In this document: positions 9,492-18,705 of the stretch, piece after piece
Layout of the letters: each line of letters starts with the position of its first letter
How positions within the stretch are numbered: position 1 is the stretch's first letter
Assembly: GCF_051954575.1 (NCBI RefSeq)
Contig: NZ_JBQCHP010000048.1
Coordinates: forward strand, 1 to 64,000
Origin: Dyella_B sp035690825
GTDB taxonomy: Bacteria > Pseudomonadota > Gammaproteobacteria > Xanthomonadales > Rhodanobacteraceae
Reading direction: 5' to 3'
Length of the DNA: 64,000 bases
Made by a program: the position numbers and the translations under genes
The notes under the pieces: generated by a model
What the model saw: the letters and a program-made list of their open reading frames with translations, nothing else
Told to the model about the DNA's origin: nothing
Databases searched by the model: none

Positions 9492-10832
9492 ATGCGCTTG
9501 AAGCTTCTGACCCTTGCCCTGTCCCTGGCTGCAGTTTCCCTGCCCAGCCACGGCGAGGATTTGCTGGATGCATATCGTCAGGCGCGTGCGAACGACCCTG
9601 TGCTGGCACAGGCCGACGCCACACGTCTGGCCGTGCGCGAAAATGTGCCGCAGGCGCGCGCATTGCTGTTGCCGCAGATCAATGCCGGCATGACCCTGCA
9701 GCAGCAGAGTCTTTCCGGCAGCAATAGCAGCCTGGCCCAGGGCACCGGTTCCGGTCACGAACGCACGCGCTCGATTTCGGCCAGTGTCGACCAGACCATT
9801 CTCAACCTGTCCGACATCGCGAACCTGCAAGCTGCACATTCGACCTCCGATGCGCAGGAAAAAACCTATGAGGCTGCCGCGCAGGAATTATTCGTGCGCG
9901 TGGCCTCGGCCTATTTCACGGTGTTGAATGACGAGGAGCAGCTCGCCTACGCCAAGGCCAACGAAGAAGCCTATCGCGTCACCTACGACCAGGCCGAGCA
10001 GCAGTACAAGGTGGGCATCTCCGCCGTCACCAACGTGTACCAGGCCAAGTCATATTACGAGGCTGCCAAGGCGAACACGGTCAGCGTGCAGAACACGCTG
10101 GCTAACGATCGCCAGGCGCTCAGCGTGATCACCGGCAAGCCGGTCGGCGAGCTGAGGAAGCTGCGCCCCGATCTGCCGATGGATCCGCCCACCCCGGCCG
10201 ATCCGCAGAACTGGGTGGACAGCGCACTGAAGAACAACCCCACGCTGGCTTCCTCGCAGCTTTCCGTCGACGCGGCCCAGCACACCATCAACGCGGCACG
10301 CGCTGGCCACCTGCCAACCATCACCGCCAGCCTCAGCCGTGGCAAGACCACGGCATGGCTGGAGAACGGCAGCTACAACGCGCTTGGTGCAACCGGCAAC
10401 GGCCGCTACGGCACTACCATCGGCGTCACGCTGTCGGTGCCGATCTTCTCCGGCGGCGCCACGCAATCGAAGGTGCGCCAGTCGATCTACCAGCGCGACG
10501 AAGCGCAGGACGCACTGGAACTGACGCGCCGCCAGGTCACGCAGAACACGCTCAACTATTACAACTCGGTGCTGGCCGGCATCAGCGAAGTGGAATCGGG
10601 CAAGGCCGCGGTGGATTCGGCGCAGAAAGCCGTGGACGCCACCAAGGCCGGCTTCCAGGTGGGTACGCAGATCATGCTGGACGTGCTGACCTCGATCCAG
10701 CAGCTGACCCAGGCGCAGAGCACCTATTCGGTCGCGCGCCATCAGCTGGTGTTGAATCGCCTGTTGCTGAAGCAATCGGCGGGCACGATCGATTACAACG
10801 ATCTGGAATACGCCAATTCGTTGTTGCAGTGA
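9492..10832 (+). CDS. tolC: TolC-family outer membrane channel
   Basis: A 446-residue outer membrane efflux protein with a signal peptide (cleavage likely after PSHG), then two repeats of the outer-membrane-efflux fold. The opening DLLDAYRQARANDPVLAQA and the segment VTNVYQAKSYYEAA are characteristic of TolC, the trimeric beta-barrel plus alpha-tunnel used by RND pumps and type I secretion. GAGG precedes the start. It is probably co-transcribed with the pcm-like gene and closed by a strong terminator overlapping its stop codon. Confidence 0.94.
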   Translation: MRLKLLTLALSLAAVSLPSHGEDLLDAYRQARANDPVLAQADATRLAVRENVPQARALLLPQINAGMTLQQQSLSGSNSSLAQGTGSGHERTRSISASVDQTILNLSDIANLQAAHSTSDAQEKTYEAAAQELFVRVASAYFTVLNDEEQLAYAKANEEAYRVTYDQAEQQYKVGISAVTNVYQAKSYYEAAKANTVSVQNTLANDRQALSVITGKPVGELRKLRPDLPMDPPTPADPQNWVDSALKNNPTLASSQLSVDAAQHTINAARAGHLPTITASLSRGKTTAWLENGSYNALGATGNGRYGTTIGVTLSVPIFSGGATQSKVRQSIYQRDEAQDALELTRRQVTQNTLNYYNSVLAGISEVESGKAAVDSAQKAVDATKAGFQVGTQIMLDVLTSIQQLTQAQSTYSVARHQLVLNRLLLKQSAGTIDYNDLEYANSLLQ

Positions 10833-10868
10833 TCAAAAAAGGCCGGGATTCCCGGCGTTTTTTTGATC
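10831..10868. terminator. Bidirectional rho-independent terminator after tolC
   Basis: GATCAAAAAA, stem GCCGGG-ATT-CCCGGC, then TTTTTTT and GATC. The A-run and T-run on either side make it usable from both strands. It overlaps the tolC stop codon and faces the 3' end of waaA. Confidence 0.9.
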
Positions 10869-10870
10869 AC

Positions 10871-10931
10871 GTAGGTTGGGGTGCAAACCCCAACGTCATC
10901 GAAAAGATACGTTGGGGTTTGCACCCCCACC
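10871..10931. repeat. REP-like palindrome, copy 1
   Basis: Left arm 10871-10896 (GTAGGTTGGGGTGCAAACCC, continuing into CAACGT) and right arm 10909-10931 are reverse complements with one mismatch; each arm can also fold on itself (GTTGGGG/CCCCAAC). It is one of four related copies in the window, placed between the convergent tolC and waaA genes. Confidence 0.85.
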
Positions 10932-10940
10932 AGCGGTAAA

Positions 10941-12206
10941 TCACTCCTGCAACATCCGATCGATCAACCGCATCACCCGCCCCACCGCGCCACGCTCGCT
11001 GTCGAACACCACTCGCGCCTGACAGCCCATCTGCCTGCAGCGTGCCTCGTCCTGCAGCAGATCGAGCACTTCGGCGCCTAGCGCATTGCTTTGCATCACG
11101 CGCTTGGCGCCGCCGCCGCGGATCAGCGTGAGGGTGATTTCCTCGAAATTGAAGGTATGCGGCCCCACCAGCACCGGCCGGGACAGCGCCGCCGGCTCGA
11201 GCACGTTATGGCCACCGATCGGCACCAGGCTGCCGCCGACGAAGGCGACGTCGGAGGCGGCGAAGAACGGCATCAGCTCGCCCATCGAGTCGATCACGAA
11301 TACCTGGTGCGATTCGCCGGGCACGCGGTCCGCGCTGCGCATCGCCATGCTGAAGCCCAGGCTGCGTACCGAGTGCTCCACCAGCCGGAAGCGTTCCGGA
11401 TGGCGCGGCGCGATCAGCAGCAGGGCGTCCGGCAATCGCTTCAGCACCTCCAGGTGTGCTTCCAGCACGGCCAGCTCCTCGCCTTCATGCGTACTCGCGG
11501 CAATCCACACCGGCCGCAGGCGGCCCCATTGCTGACGGAACGCCTCGCCGGCTTCCGGCGCGCCGACTGGAATGGGCATGTCGAATTTCAAGTTGCCGCT
11601 GACGGTGACCTGCGCCGGATCCGCGCCCAGCAAGCGGTAGCGCGCCGCATCGGTGCGCGACTGGGCCGCGATCTGCCGCACGCAGCGCAAGGCCGAACGC
11701 AGCAGCGCACGCATCGGGGCATAACCACGCAGCGAGCGGCCGGACAGGCGCGCGTTGACGATCATCAGCGGAATGCCACGCCGGTAGCAGCCAAAATAAA
11801 GGTTTGGCCAGATCTCCGTTTCCACGATCAGCGCGAGCCGCGGCCGCACCTGCTTCAGGAAACGGTGCACGGAAAACGGCAAGTCATACGGCAGATAGAC
11901 ATGGAACACGCTGTCGCCGAACAGCTGCTGCACGCGCGCCGAACCGGTCGGCGTGACAGTCGTGACCACCAGCGGCGCATTTGGATAATCCTCGCGCAGC
12001 GCCTTGATCAACGGCTCGGCCGCGTTCACTTCGCCCACCGATACCGCGTGCACCCAGATGCTGCCGCGCAGATCCGGCGCCTTGAAAAAGCCGAAGCGCT
12101 CCGGCCAACGCCGGTGGTAATTGCCATAGCGCACCCCGCGCGTCAGCAGTCGCAGCACGAGCACCGGCGTGGCGAGGTACATCAGGAGGGTATAGAGATA
12201 GCGCAA
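10941..12206 (-). CDS. waaA: 3-deoxy-D-manno-octulosonic acid (Kdo) transferase
   Basis: About 421 residues, GT30 family. It adds Kdo from CMP-Kdo to lipid IV-A on the inner leaflet of the cytoplasmic membrane, the first step of LPS core assembly. There is an N-terminal membrane anchor (YTLLMYLATPVLVLRLL), then HAVSVGEVNAAEPLI with the catalytic Glu, ETEIWPNLYF, and the C-terminal GGSLVPIGGHNVLEPAA nucleotide-sugar motif. I chose the TTG at 12206 because AGGA lies 8 bases upstream; an ATG at 12245 would add 13 residues but has no ribosome site. It is divergent from lpxL across about 60 bases. Confidence 0.93.
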   Translation of the reverse strand: MRYLYTLLMYLATPVLVLRLLTRGVRYGNYHRRWPERFGFFKAPDLRGSIWVHAVSVGEVNAAEPLIKALREDYPNAPLVVTTVTPTGSARVQQLFGDSVFHVYLPYDLPFSVHRFLKQVRPRLALIVETEIWPNLYFGCYRRGIPLMIVNARLSGRSLRGYAPMRALLRSALRCVRQIAAQSRTDAARYRLLGADPAQVTVSGNLKFDMPIPVGAPEAGEAFRQQWGRLRPVWIAASTHEGEELAVLEAHLEVLKRLPDALLLIAPRHPERFRLVEHSVRSLGFSMAMRSADRVPGESHQVFVIDSMGELMPFFAASDVAFVGGSLVPIGGHNVLEPAALSRPVLVGPHTFNFEEITLTLIRGGGAKRVMQSNALGAEVLDLLQDEARCRQMGCQARVVFDSERGAVGRVMRLIDRMLQE

Positions 12207-12265
12207 CGTCGATTCCTGTGCGGGACGCGGAAGTATACGGGGCATGTGCCGCTACAATTGCCCGA

Positions 12266-13192
12266 ATGCCTGGAACACCTTATCCCCCCTTCACCCGCTC
12301 CTTGCTCGCACCACGCCTCTGGCCGGCATGGGTTGGCGTGGGCGTGATGAAGCTGATCGCCATGCTGCCGTTTCCGGTGCTGATGGGCATCGGCCGCGCG
12401 CTGGGCTGGCTGATCGAGCGCTTTCCCTCGCCGCGCCGCCAGGTGGCGGCCACCAATGTCGCACTGTGTTTTCCGGAGCTCGATGCGAAAGCGCAGGCCG
12501 CGCTGGTGGATGCGCACCTGCGCGACATCGGCCTGATGCTGATCGAGTTCGCGCTGGGCTGGATGGGATCGGACCGCGCGATCGGGAAAATCCCGGTCAC
12601 CATCGAAGGGCTGGAACATCTCCAGGCCGCACACGCCGAAGGACGCGGCATCTTGCTGGTAGGTGGACATTTCTCGCACCTGGAATTGTGTGCGCGGCTG
12701 GTGTCGCAACGCATCCGCATCGCCGGCATGTACCGCCGCATGGACAACCCCGTGTTCGAATGGACGGTGCTGCGCGCGCGGCTGGGTTACGCGCGCGCCA
12801 TGTTCGACAAGGACGATATCCGCGGCACCGTGAAATACCTGCGCAACGGCGGCACGCTGTGGTACGCGCCCGACCAGGACATGCGCAGCAAGGACAACGC
12901 CTTCGCGCCGTTCTTCGGCGTGATCGCCGCCACCATCACCGGTACGCATCATCTGGCGCGGCTGTCCCGCGCGGCGGTAGTGCCGTTCTTCCATCGGCGC
13001 CTGCCCGGCAGCCAGGGCTACGTGCTGCGCCTGGGTGCGCCGCTGGACAACCTGCCCAGCGCGGATGCCGAAGCCGATACCGTGCGCGTCAACCGCTGCA
13101 TCGAAGACATGGTGCGCGAAGCGCCCGAGCAATACCTGTGGGTACACAAACGCTTCAAGACGCGGCCTGAAGGGCAGCCGCCGATCTATTGA
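12266..13192 (+). CDS. lpxL: Lipid A biosynthesis lauroyl/myristoyl acyltransferase (LpxL/HtrB family)
   Basis: A 308-residue inner-membrane acyltransferase that adds a secondary acyl chain to Kdo-lipid A using acyl-ACP. The catalytic H-x4-E motif is visible in GGHFSHLEL near residue 133, followed by the family's YRRMDNPVFE and APDQDMRSKDNAFAPFFG blocks. It is divergent from waaA, so Kdo addition and the following acylation are side by side. The chain specificity cannot be told from sequence. Confidence 0.92.
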   Translation: MPGTPYPPFTRSLLAPRLWPAWVGVGVMKLIAMLPFPVLMGIGRALGWLIERFPSPRRQVAATNVALCFPELDAKAQAALVDAHLRDIGLMLIEFALGWMGSDRAIGKIPVTIEGLEHLQAAHAEGRGILLVGGHFSHLELCARLVSQRIRIAGMYRRMDNPVFEWTVLRARLGYARAMFDKDDIRGTVKYLRNGGTLWYAPDQDMRSKDNAFAPFFGVIAATITGTHHLARLSRAAVVPFFHRRLPGSQGYVLRLGAPLDNLPSADAEADTVRVNRCIEDMVREAPEQYLWVHKRFKTRPEGQPPIY

Positions 13193-13350
13193 GCGCAACG
13201 ACAGGCTGGCGTCAGCCTCGGCCGGTACATAGATGGATTGGCCTTTTGTCGCGCCGTTGCCATGCCCTATCACCGAACCAGCCGGTCGCGCCGTCGCCCG
13301 GCACCGCCGACTGCCGTAAAATCCTGCGAACGGCAGACAAGGAGCGCTGC

Positions 13351-14112
13351 ATGACCACGCAGGAAGGGCGAAGCGCTCCGGCTTGCCCGATCTTCATGTA
13401 TCACAACATCGCCAAGGCCCCGCGCGGCCTGAAGCGCTGGCGCAGCCTGTACGTGAGTCCCAGCGCTTTCGCGCGGCAGATGTGGCTGCTCAAGCGGTTC
13501 GGTTACCGGGGCCTATCGATGTCCGACGCGATGCCGTACCTGCGCGGCGAACGGCAAGGCCGCATCGCAGTGATCACGCTGGACGACGGCTATGTCGACA
13601 ACCTTGAGTTCGCGCTGCCGATCCTCCAGCGCTACGGCTTCACCGCCACCTGCTACGTAGTCAGCGGCAGCATCGGCCGCTACAACAACTGGGACGCGGA
13701 AAAGCTCGGCATCCAGAAGCCCTTGATGACCGCCGCACAACTGCGCGCCTGGCAGCAGGGCGGCATGGAGACCGGCGCACACACGCGCAGCCATCCGCAT
13801 CTCACGCAATGCAGTGACGCACAGTTGCAAGACGAGATCGCCGGCAGCAAGGCCGATCTGGAAGCCGTGCTCGGCGCGCCGGTGACGCAGTTCTGCTACC
13901 CCTATGGCGACATGGACGATCGCGTCGCCGAAGTGGCCCGCGCCGCCGGCTATGCCGCCGCCACCACTACCCAGCGCGGACGCGCCAACGCCGGCATGGA
14001 CGTATGGCGCCTGCCGCGCGTGCAAGTCGCCCGCCATCACGTGCTGCCGCAGTTCGCCATGCGCGCATTCACCGATTACGAGAACAAACGTCACCCGGGC
14101 AGCCGCGCATGA
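13351..14112 (+). CDS. Polysaccharide deacetylase (NodB/CE4 family)
   Basis: A 253-residue carbohydrate esterase family 4 protein without a signal peptide. Motif 1 LDDGYVDN near residue 78 carries the catalytic and metal Asp; motif 2 GAHTRSHPH near 143 supplies two His metal ligands; FCYPYGDMDD is motif 3. The start has AAGGAG at ideal spacing. It overlaps the next glycosyltransferase by 4 bases (ATGA), so both act on the same glycan, probably N-deacetylation of a core or O-antigen sugar intermediate in the cytosol; that substrate is inferred. Confidence 0.9.
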   Translation: MTTQEGRSAPACPIFMYHNIAKAPRGLKRWRSLYVSPSAFARQMWLLKRFGYRGLSMSDAMPYLRGERQGRIAVITLDDGYVDNLEFALPILQRYGFTATCYVVSGSIGRYNNWDAEKLGIQKPLMTAAQLRAWQQGGMETGAHTRSHPHLTQCSDAQLQDEIAGSKADLEAVLGAPVTQFCYPYGDMDDRVAEVARAAGYAAATTTQRGRANAGMDVWRLPRVQVARHHVLPQFAMRAFTDYENKRHPGSRA

Positions 14113-15188
14113 AATTTCTTTTCGTCGGCACCAATCCGGAAAACACCGGCGCCGCCACGCACTTCGTCGCGCTCGCCCTGGCCATGGTGGAAGCCGGCCA
14201 CCAGGTCAGCGCCGTGGTGTATCCGAATGGCCTGATCGCCAATGCGCTGGACAAGTCCGGTGCGAAACTTTATCCGGCGAAATTCCGCAACGTGTTCGAC
14301 CTGCGCGGATATTTGGCCACGTTCAAGGCCGCACGTGATCTGCAACCGGATTGGCTGGTCGGCAACTTCGGCAAGGAATACTGGCCGCTGATCCTGGTCA
14401 GCCGCCTGCTGCGCGTACCGGTGGCGCTGTTCCGTCACCGCACGCCACCAATGGGCCGACTGTCCCAATACCTGGTGCCACGACTGGCGCAGCGCTTCTT
14501 TGCGGTTTCCCAACATGCGCGGCAGGCTTATCTGGACCGTGGCGTGGCGCCGCAACGCGTTCGCGTGCTGTACAACCCGGTGAGCATGACCTGGTGCAAG
14601 CCCGACGCGCAGCGCCGCAGCGACGTCCTGCACCAGCTAGGCATTCCGCAGGATGCGATCGTGCTGGGCTATTTCGGTCGCATGCATCACACCAAAGGCA
14701 TCTTCACCCTGCTTGAAGCGCTCGATGGGGCCATGGCGCAGGAATCGCGCCTGCATTGCCTGTGGCTGGGCCATGGACCGGAGGCGCAACAACTGGGCGA
14801 ACGCATCGAAGCCGGCAACTTCGCGCACCGCCATCACATGCTCGGCTGGATCGACGACGTGCATCCGTACTACAGCGCGATCTCCATGCTGGCCTTCCCT
14901 TCCATCGCCACGGAAACCTTCGGCCGCGTGTCGGTGGAAGCCCAAGCTGCGGGCGCGCCGGTGCTGGCCAGCAACATCGGCGGCGTGCCCGAAACGCTTT
15001 CGCCGAACGTCAGTGGCTTGCTGTTGCCACCCGGCAATGCAGCGGCGTTGCGCAACGCCATTCTCAAGCTATGCGATGCAGACGTGCGCGAGCCCATGGG
15101 CATCGCGGCGCGCGATTTTGTGGACCGGCATTTCAGCACGCGCGTCATCGCCGACGAATTCGTGCGCATTTTGAGCGATGCCCAGTAG
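14109..15188 (+). CDS. Glycosyltransferase family 4
   Basis: A 359-residue GT-B glycosyltransferase. The C-terminal half has the GT4 donor site: LGYFGRMHHTKG, then SIATETFGRVSVEAQAAGAPV with the E-x7-E pair. The N-terminus (FVGTNPENTGAATHF) binds the acceptor. It is translationally coupled to the preceding deacetylase (4-base overlap). It likely builds LPS core or O-antigen at the inner membrane. The exact linkage is unknown. Confidence 0.9.
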   Translation: MKFLFVGTNPENTGAATHFVALALAMVEAGHQVSAVVYPNGLIANALDKSGAKLYPAKFRNVFDLRGYLATFKAARDLQPDWLVGNFGKEYWPLILVSRLLRVPVALFRHRTPPMGRLSQYLVPRLAQRFFAVSQHARQAYLDRGVAPQRVRVLYNPVSMTWCKPDAQRRSDVLHQLGIPQDAIVLGYFGRMHHTKGIFTLLEALDGAMAQESRLHCLWLGHGPEAQQLGERIEAGNFAHRHHMLGWIDDVHPYYSAISMLAFPSIATETFGRVSVEAQAAGAPVLASNIGGVPETLSPNVSGLLLPPGNAAALRNAILKLCDADVREPMGIAARDFVDRHFSTRVIADEFVRILSDAQ

Positions 15189-15219
15189 GTTGAGCTGAGA
15201 CGCCGGGTTGGTCGTTGCC

Positions 15220-15975
15220 TCAGTCCTGCCTACGACGCGCCTCATGCAATTTGGCGTATTTCAGGAACACGTAAAACGCACCCAGCACACTGGCGACAAA
15301 CCCTGCCCATCCGCTCAGAAAATACCGCTTCAACACAAACTGCCTTAAAAAAAACAGCGGCGGATAGATCACCATGCGCAGCCCGGTAAAACGCTGCCCA
15401 CGGCGCAGCTTGTGCGCCACCATGCCGCTGCTGTAGCGATTGATTTTCTCCGCCCGCGTGGCGATATCGCCATCGCCGTTGTTGACGAAGTCGGCGCCCC
15501 ACAAGGTCTTTACCGGCCCACGCACTTCCACCGCCGCATGCACTTCCACATCGTTCATGGCGCCGTGCCTGCGATTGAACAGGCGCAGATGGCCGTTGCG
15601 ATGACTCAGGCGGTGCTGCACGGTCCAGAACATGCGCTCGCGGCGCGGCAGGCGGAACCCAGCGTGCTGTGGATCTTCCAATGCACGCTCGATGATCGCG
15701 CGCGTACCGGGCGACAGGATTTCGTCCGCATCCAGGTTCAAGATCCAATCGTTGCGCGCCAGTTCGTAGGCGCGCTGCTTCTGCGGACCGTAGTCGTCGA
15801 ACGGATGCACTTCCACCCGCGCGCCATGCATACGCGCAATCGCCACCGTGCTGTCGGTCGAACCGGAATCGAGCACGACGATTTCGTCGGCCCAATCCAC
15901 TTCGCGCAGGCAGATATCCAGCGTATCGGCGTTGTTGTAGGTGATCACCACCACCGAGAGCGGTTCACGCGCCAT
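15220..15975 (-). CDS. Glycosyltransferase family 2 (LPS core, WaaE/KdtX-like)
   Basis: About 251 residues. A GT-A fold: SVVVITYNNADTLDICL at the front, VVLDSGSTDST, and the DXD-type LNLDADE near residue 87. The C-terminal end has one or two hydrophobic helices. The WaaE/KdtX group adds glucose to LPS inner-core heptose. Its start overlaps the end of the O-antigen ligase gene by 11 bases, so the two form an operon running left. Confidence 0.9.
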   Translation of the reverse strand: MAREPLSVVVITYNNADTLDICLREVDWADEIVVLDSGSTDSTVAIARMHGARVEVHPFDDYGPQKQRAYELARNDWILNLDADEILSPGTRAIIERALEDPQHAGFRLPRRERMFWTVQHRLSHRNGHLRLFNRRHGAMNDVEVHAAVEVRGPVKTLWGADFVNNGDGDIATRAEKINRYSSGMVAHKLRRGQRFTGLRMVIYPPLFFLRQFVLKRYFLSGWAGFVASVLGAFYVFLKYAKLHEARRRQD

Positions 15976-17230
15976 CGCGTTCTTCCTTCGTTGCTGCAAA
16001 CAGCGACGCACACCATAGCCCCAGCAACCAGGCGAACAACAGCCCCCACCAGGCCGAATAGAAGGCCAGGTGCGAATTGAGCGGAAACAGCATCGCCGCC
16101 AGCGATACCGTCACCGGAAAAGCCGTCGCCCGGCCGGCCGACCCTGCGCGCCGCCATGCGCGCACAGCCAGCGCGACACCGACCAGCCACAGCAGCAGGC
16201 CCACAACGCCGGTTTCGATCAGCACCTCCAACACCAGTTGATGCGGATGGCAGGCGCCCATGCCGTCGCCGCAATTCTCCGCCACCATGAAATGATCGTT
16301 CGCGGGTGCATAATGCGGATATGCGTAGCGAAACCCACGCACGCCCACTCCCAGCAAGGGATGCGCCTCGATCATGCGCACGCCGGTGTGCCAGATATCG
16401 AGCCGCCCGGTCGTCGCTTCGTTGAGCGATTGCTCGCTGCCGCTCAAGGCCATCAAAGTGCGCTGCATGCGCGTCTCAAAGCGGGTGGATGTTTTCCATG
16501 CGATAGCGCCCGCAATCGCCAACACCACAGCCACCGACGCACCGACCGCCAAAAAGCGCACAAACGAACCCGCTTCGCGCGCGATGAACACCAGCGTGAC
16601 CAAGCCGAAGGCGATCCACGCCGACCGCGAGCCGCTCAACATCACCGGCCCCAGCAACAACACGAAAGCCACGATCAGCCCGCGCAATTCCCAGCGCTTG
16701 CGCGCCGCCCACAGCGCAAACGGCGACAACATCGCCAGCGTCGGGCCCAGCTTGGGATCGTCCGCACCGAACAGCCCGGAAATCCGCTCCGCGTCCGCAT
16801 GCCCGCGCAAGCTCCAGCCGGTAAGCATCTGCATCCACGCATCGAGCACCCAGAAGGCGATCACCGCCGCCACCGCGACATACAACCCATGCACCCGCTG
16901 CTCGCCGCGCAACGCATGACAGGCATAAAGCCCCAGCGGCAGATAACGCAGCAAGCCCAGTACCGTGCTCCAGCTTTTACCAGGCGCCACGGACACGAAT
17001 GAAGACAGCAATGCTGCGCCGATGTAGCACGTCAGCAGCATCCATAGCAGACGCATCGACGGCTGCGTCCATTCGATCCCTCGCCGCCATGCAAGCAGCA
17101 GCCCGATCAGACATGCCGCAGTGCCCAGCTCGGCACTGCGCCCGAACGGCAGCAAGGCCACCACCAGCCAGTACGGCCACCATGGCTGCTGCAGCCAGCG
17201 TTTGAGTCGCTCGGAAGATTGGCTGTGCAT
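15965..17230 (-). CDS. O-antigen ligase family membrane protein (WaaL/Wzy type)
   Basis: A 421-residue polytopic inner-membrane protein with about 10-12 hydrophobic segments and a large periplasmic loop containing HPLLGVGVRGFRY, the Wzy_C signature, plus LSGSRSAWIAF. Family members either ligate undecaprenyl-linked O-antigen to lipid A-core or polymerise O-units; the sequence alone does not decide. Next to waaA, lpxL and core glycosyltransferases, ligase is the more likely role. Confidence 0.87.
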   Translation of the reverse strand: MHSQSSERLKRWLQQPWWPYWLVVALLPFGRSAELGTAACLIGLLLAWRRGIEWTQPSMRLLWMLLTCYIGAALLSSFVSVAPGKSWSTVLGLLRYLPLGLYACHALRGEQRVHGLYVAVAAVIAFWVLDAWMQMLTGWSLRGHADAERISGLFGADDPKLGPTLAMLSPFALWAARKRWELRGLIVAFVLLLGPVMLSGSRSAWIAFGLVTLVFIAREAGSFVRFLAVGASVAVVLAIAGAIAWKTSTRFETRMQRTLMALSGSEQSLNEATTGRLDIWHTGVRMIEAHPLLGVGVRGFRYAYPHYAPANDHFMVAENCGDGMGACHPHQLVLEVLIETGVVGLLLWLVGVALAVRAWRRAGSAGRATAFPVTVSLAAMLFPLNSHLAFYSAWWGLLFAWLLGLWCASLFAATKEERDGA

Positions 17231-17458
17231 AGGCGGCTGGCTGGCCTCAGGCGGTCAAGGGAGTCGAGGTACTCGGCTGGCGTAGCGCCAGAGTTCTAGC
17301 GATGGTCTTCGTCGGGCCGGCTCCCCGTGCTACGCGTCCGACTCCAACCTGCCCGCGATTTTGCAGAGATCGACCCCGCTTTGTCGCAATGTGTTCGTTA
17401 GAATTATTCCGATCGCGCATTATCCGATTCTTCCACACCAAAGCAGCAAGGACGTTAT

Positions 17459-18646
17459 ATGACCGCACGCTTGTACGGCCGTAAGTGGGTTGCGCTCGCA
17501 TTCGCGCTTTTTGCCTTCAACGCTCACGCCACCGACCTGAAAGTCCAGGTATTGAGCGCTACCGTCAAAGACCAGAAAATCCCCGACGCAACAGTGATTC
17601 TGCAGCGTAACGGAGCGCAATCCGTACATGCCGTCACGGATGACCAGGGCAACGCCAAGCTGTCCCAGGACCAGGCCGACGATGCCAACTCGTTGATCAT
17701 CATCAAGAAGGATGGCTACTCTGACCTGATCGCCAAATGTCCGTGTGCCGGCCTGAGCTATGCGCTCAGCCCCGTCATGCAGAACCTCGACGGTTTGCGC
17801 GTCGTGCTGAGCTGGGGCGCCGAGCCGGCCGACCTCGACCTGCACGTGGCCTACCCGAACAATCACGTCTTCTGGCGCACAAGGAAGGGGCCTGACGCCA
17901 ATCTGGACATCGACCACACCGATAGTTACGGACCTGAAACCATCACCCTGGAACGCAAGCACGCGGGCGATACCTACGTCTTCGCGGTGCACGATTACAC
18001 CGACCGCGCCAAGCCGCATACGACCTCCCTTGCCGACAGTCAGGCCAAGGTGTTCGTTTACGTCGGCAAATCGTTGGTACGCAGCTATTACGTGCCGAAA
18101 AATCAGCCCGGCAATTTGTGGACGGTATTTCGCATCACGGGCGAAGGCGAGTTTCAGGACATCAATACCGTGCGCGGCGTGTATGTCGACGCGGAAAACG
18201 TGCTCAATGAGATCGGCAACTACAACAACGAACAACTGCAAGTCACCGCCGCCAACCAGGGCGGCATCGATCCGGCCCACGCCAAGACGCTGAACCAGAA
18301 CGGTGAAAAGGCATATCACGCCGGTGACCTCGAAGGCGCCATCAATCTGTACCGCCAGGCCATCGATGCAGACCCGAACTATGGCCAGGCCTACAGCAAC
18401 CTGGGCCTCGCCTACCAGAAAGCGGGCCGTGCCGCCGAGGCCATCTGGGCCGACCGCAAGGCGCTGGCTCTGGCCAGCGGTCCGACCGCGGCGACGGTTC
18501 GCGCCAGCTCCTACTACAACATCGGACGCCTCTATGAAGATGCAGGTCAGCTCGACGACGCCTTGAGCAACTACCGGGCGGCGAAGCAGCAAAAGGCCAA
18601 TCCGGTCTACGACAACGCCATCCAGCGCGTCAGCAACCATCGCTGA
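17459..18646 (+). CDS. Secreted DUF2135 (YfaP-like) and TPR protein
   Basis: A 395-residue exported protein: signal peptide (VALAFALFAFNAHA), an N-terminal beta domain with a carboxypeptidase-regulatory-like fold (residues 25-85), a DUF2135-type domain with LSWGAEPADLDLHVAYP near residue 115, and two or three TPR units from about residue 275 (NGEKAYHAGDLEGAINLYRQ). DUF2135 occurs in YfaP-like periplasmic proteins of unknown function. The 228 bases upstream (17231-17458) hold no feature I can name. It ends in a clear terminator and is followed by an exported deacetylase. Confidence 0.82.
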   Translation: MTARLYGRKWVALAFALFAFNAHATDLKVQVLSATVKDQKIPDATVILQRNGAQSVHAVTDDQGNAKLSQDQADDANSLIIIKKDGYSDLIAKCPCAGLSYALSPVMQNLDGLRVVLSWGAEPADLDLHVAYPNNHVFWRTRKGPDANLDIDHTDSYGPETITLERKHAGDTYVFAVHDYTDRAKPHTTSLADSQAKVFVYVGKSLVRSYYVPKNQPGNLWTVFRITGEGEFQDINTVRGVYVDAENVLNEIGNYNNEQLQVTAANQGGIDPAHAKTLNQNGEKAYHAGDLEGAINLYRQAIDADPNYGQAYSNLGLAYQKAGRAAEAIWADRKALALASGPTAATVRASSYYNIGRLYEDAGQLDDALSNYRAAKQQKANPVYDNAIQRVSNHR

Positions 18647-18654
18647 TCCAATCC

Positions 18655-18685
18655 ATGCCCCGCAGCCTTGCGGGGCATTTCTTTT
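18655..18685 (+). terminator. Rho-independent terminator
   Basis: Stem ATGCCCCGC / GCGGGGCAT with a 6-base loop, followed by TTCTTTT. It closes the DUF2135-TPR gene, 8 bases after its stop codon. Confidence 0.9.
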
Positions 18686-18705
18686 CGCTGCCCGAGTGTT
18701 AGCCC

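Noticed and set aside
10871..10931. CRISPR-like reading of the repeated palindromes
   Set aside because: Copies are isolated by kilobases, with no regular spacers and no cas genes; they are dispersed palindromic repeats.
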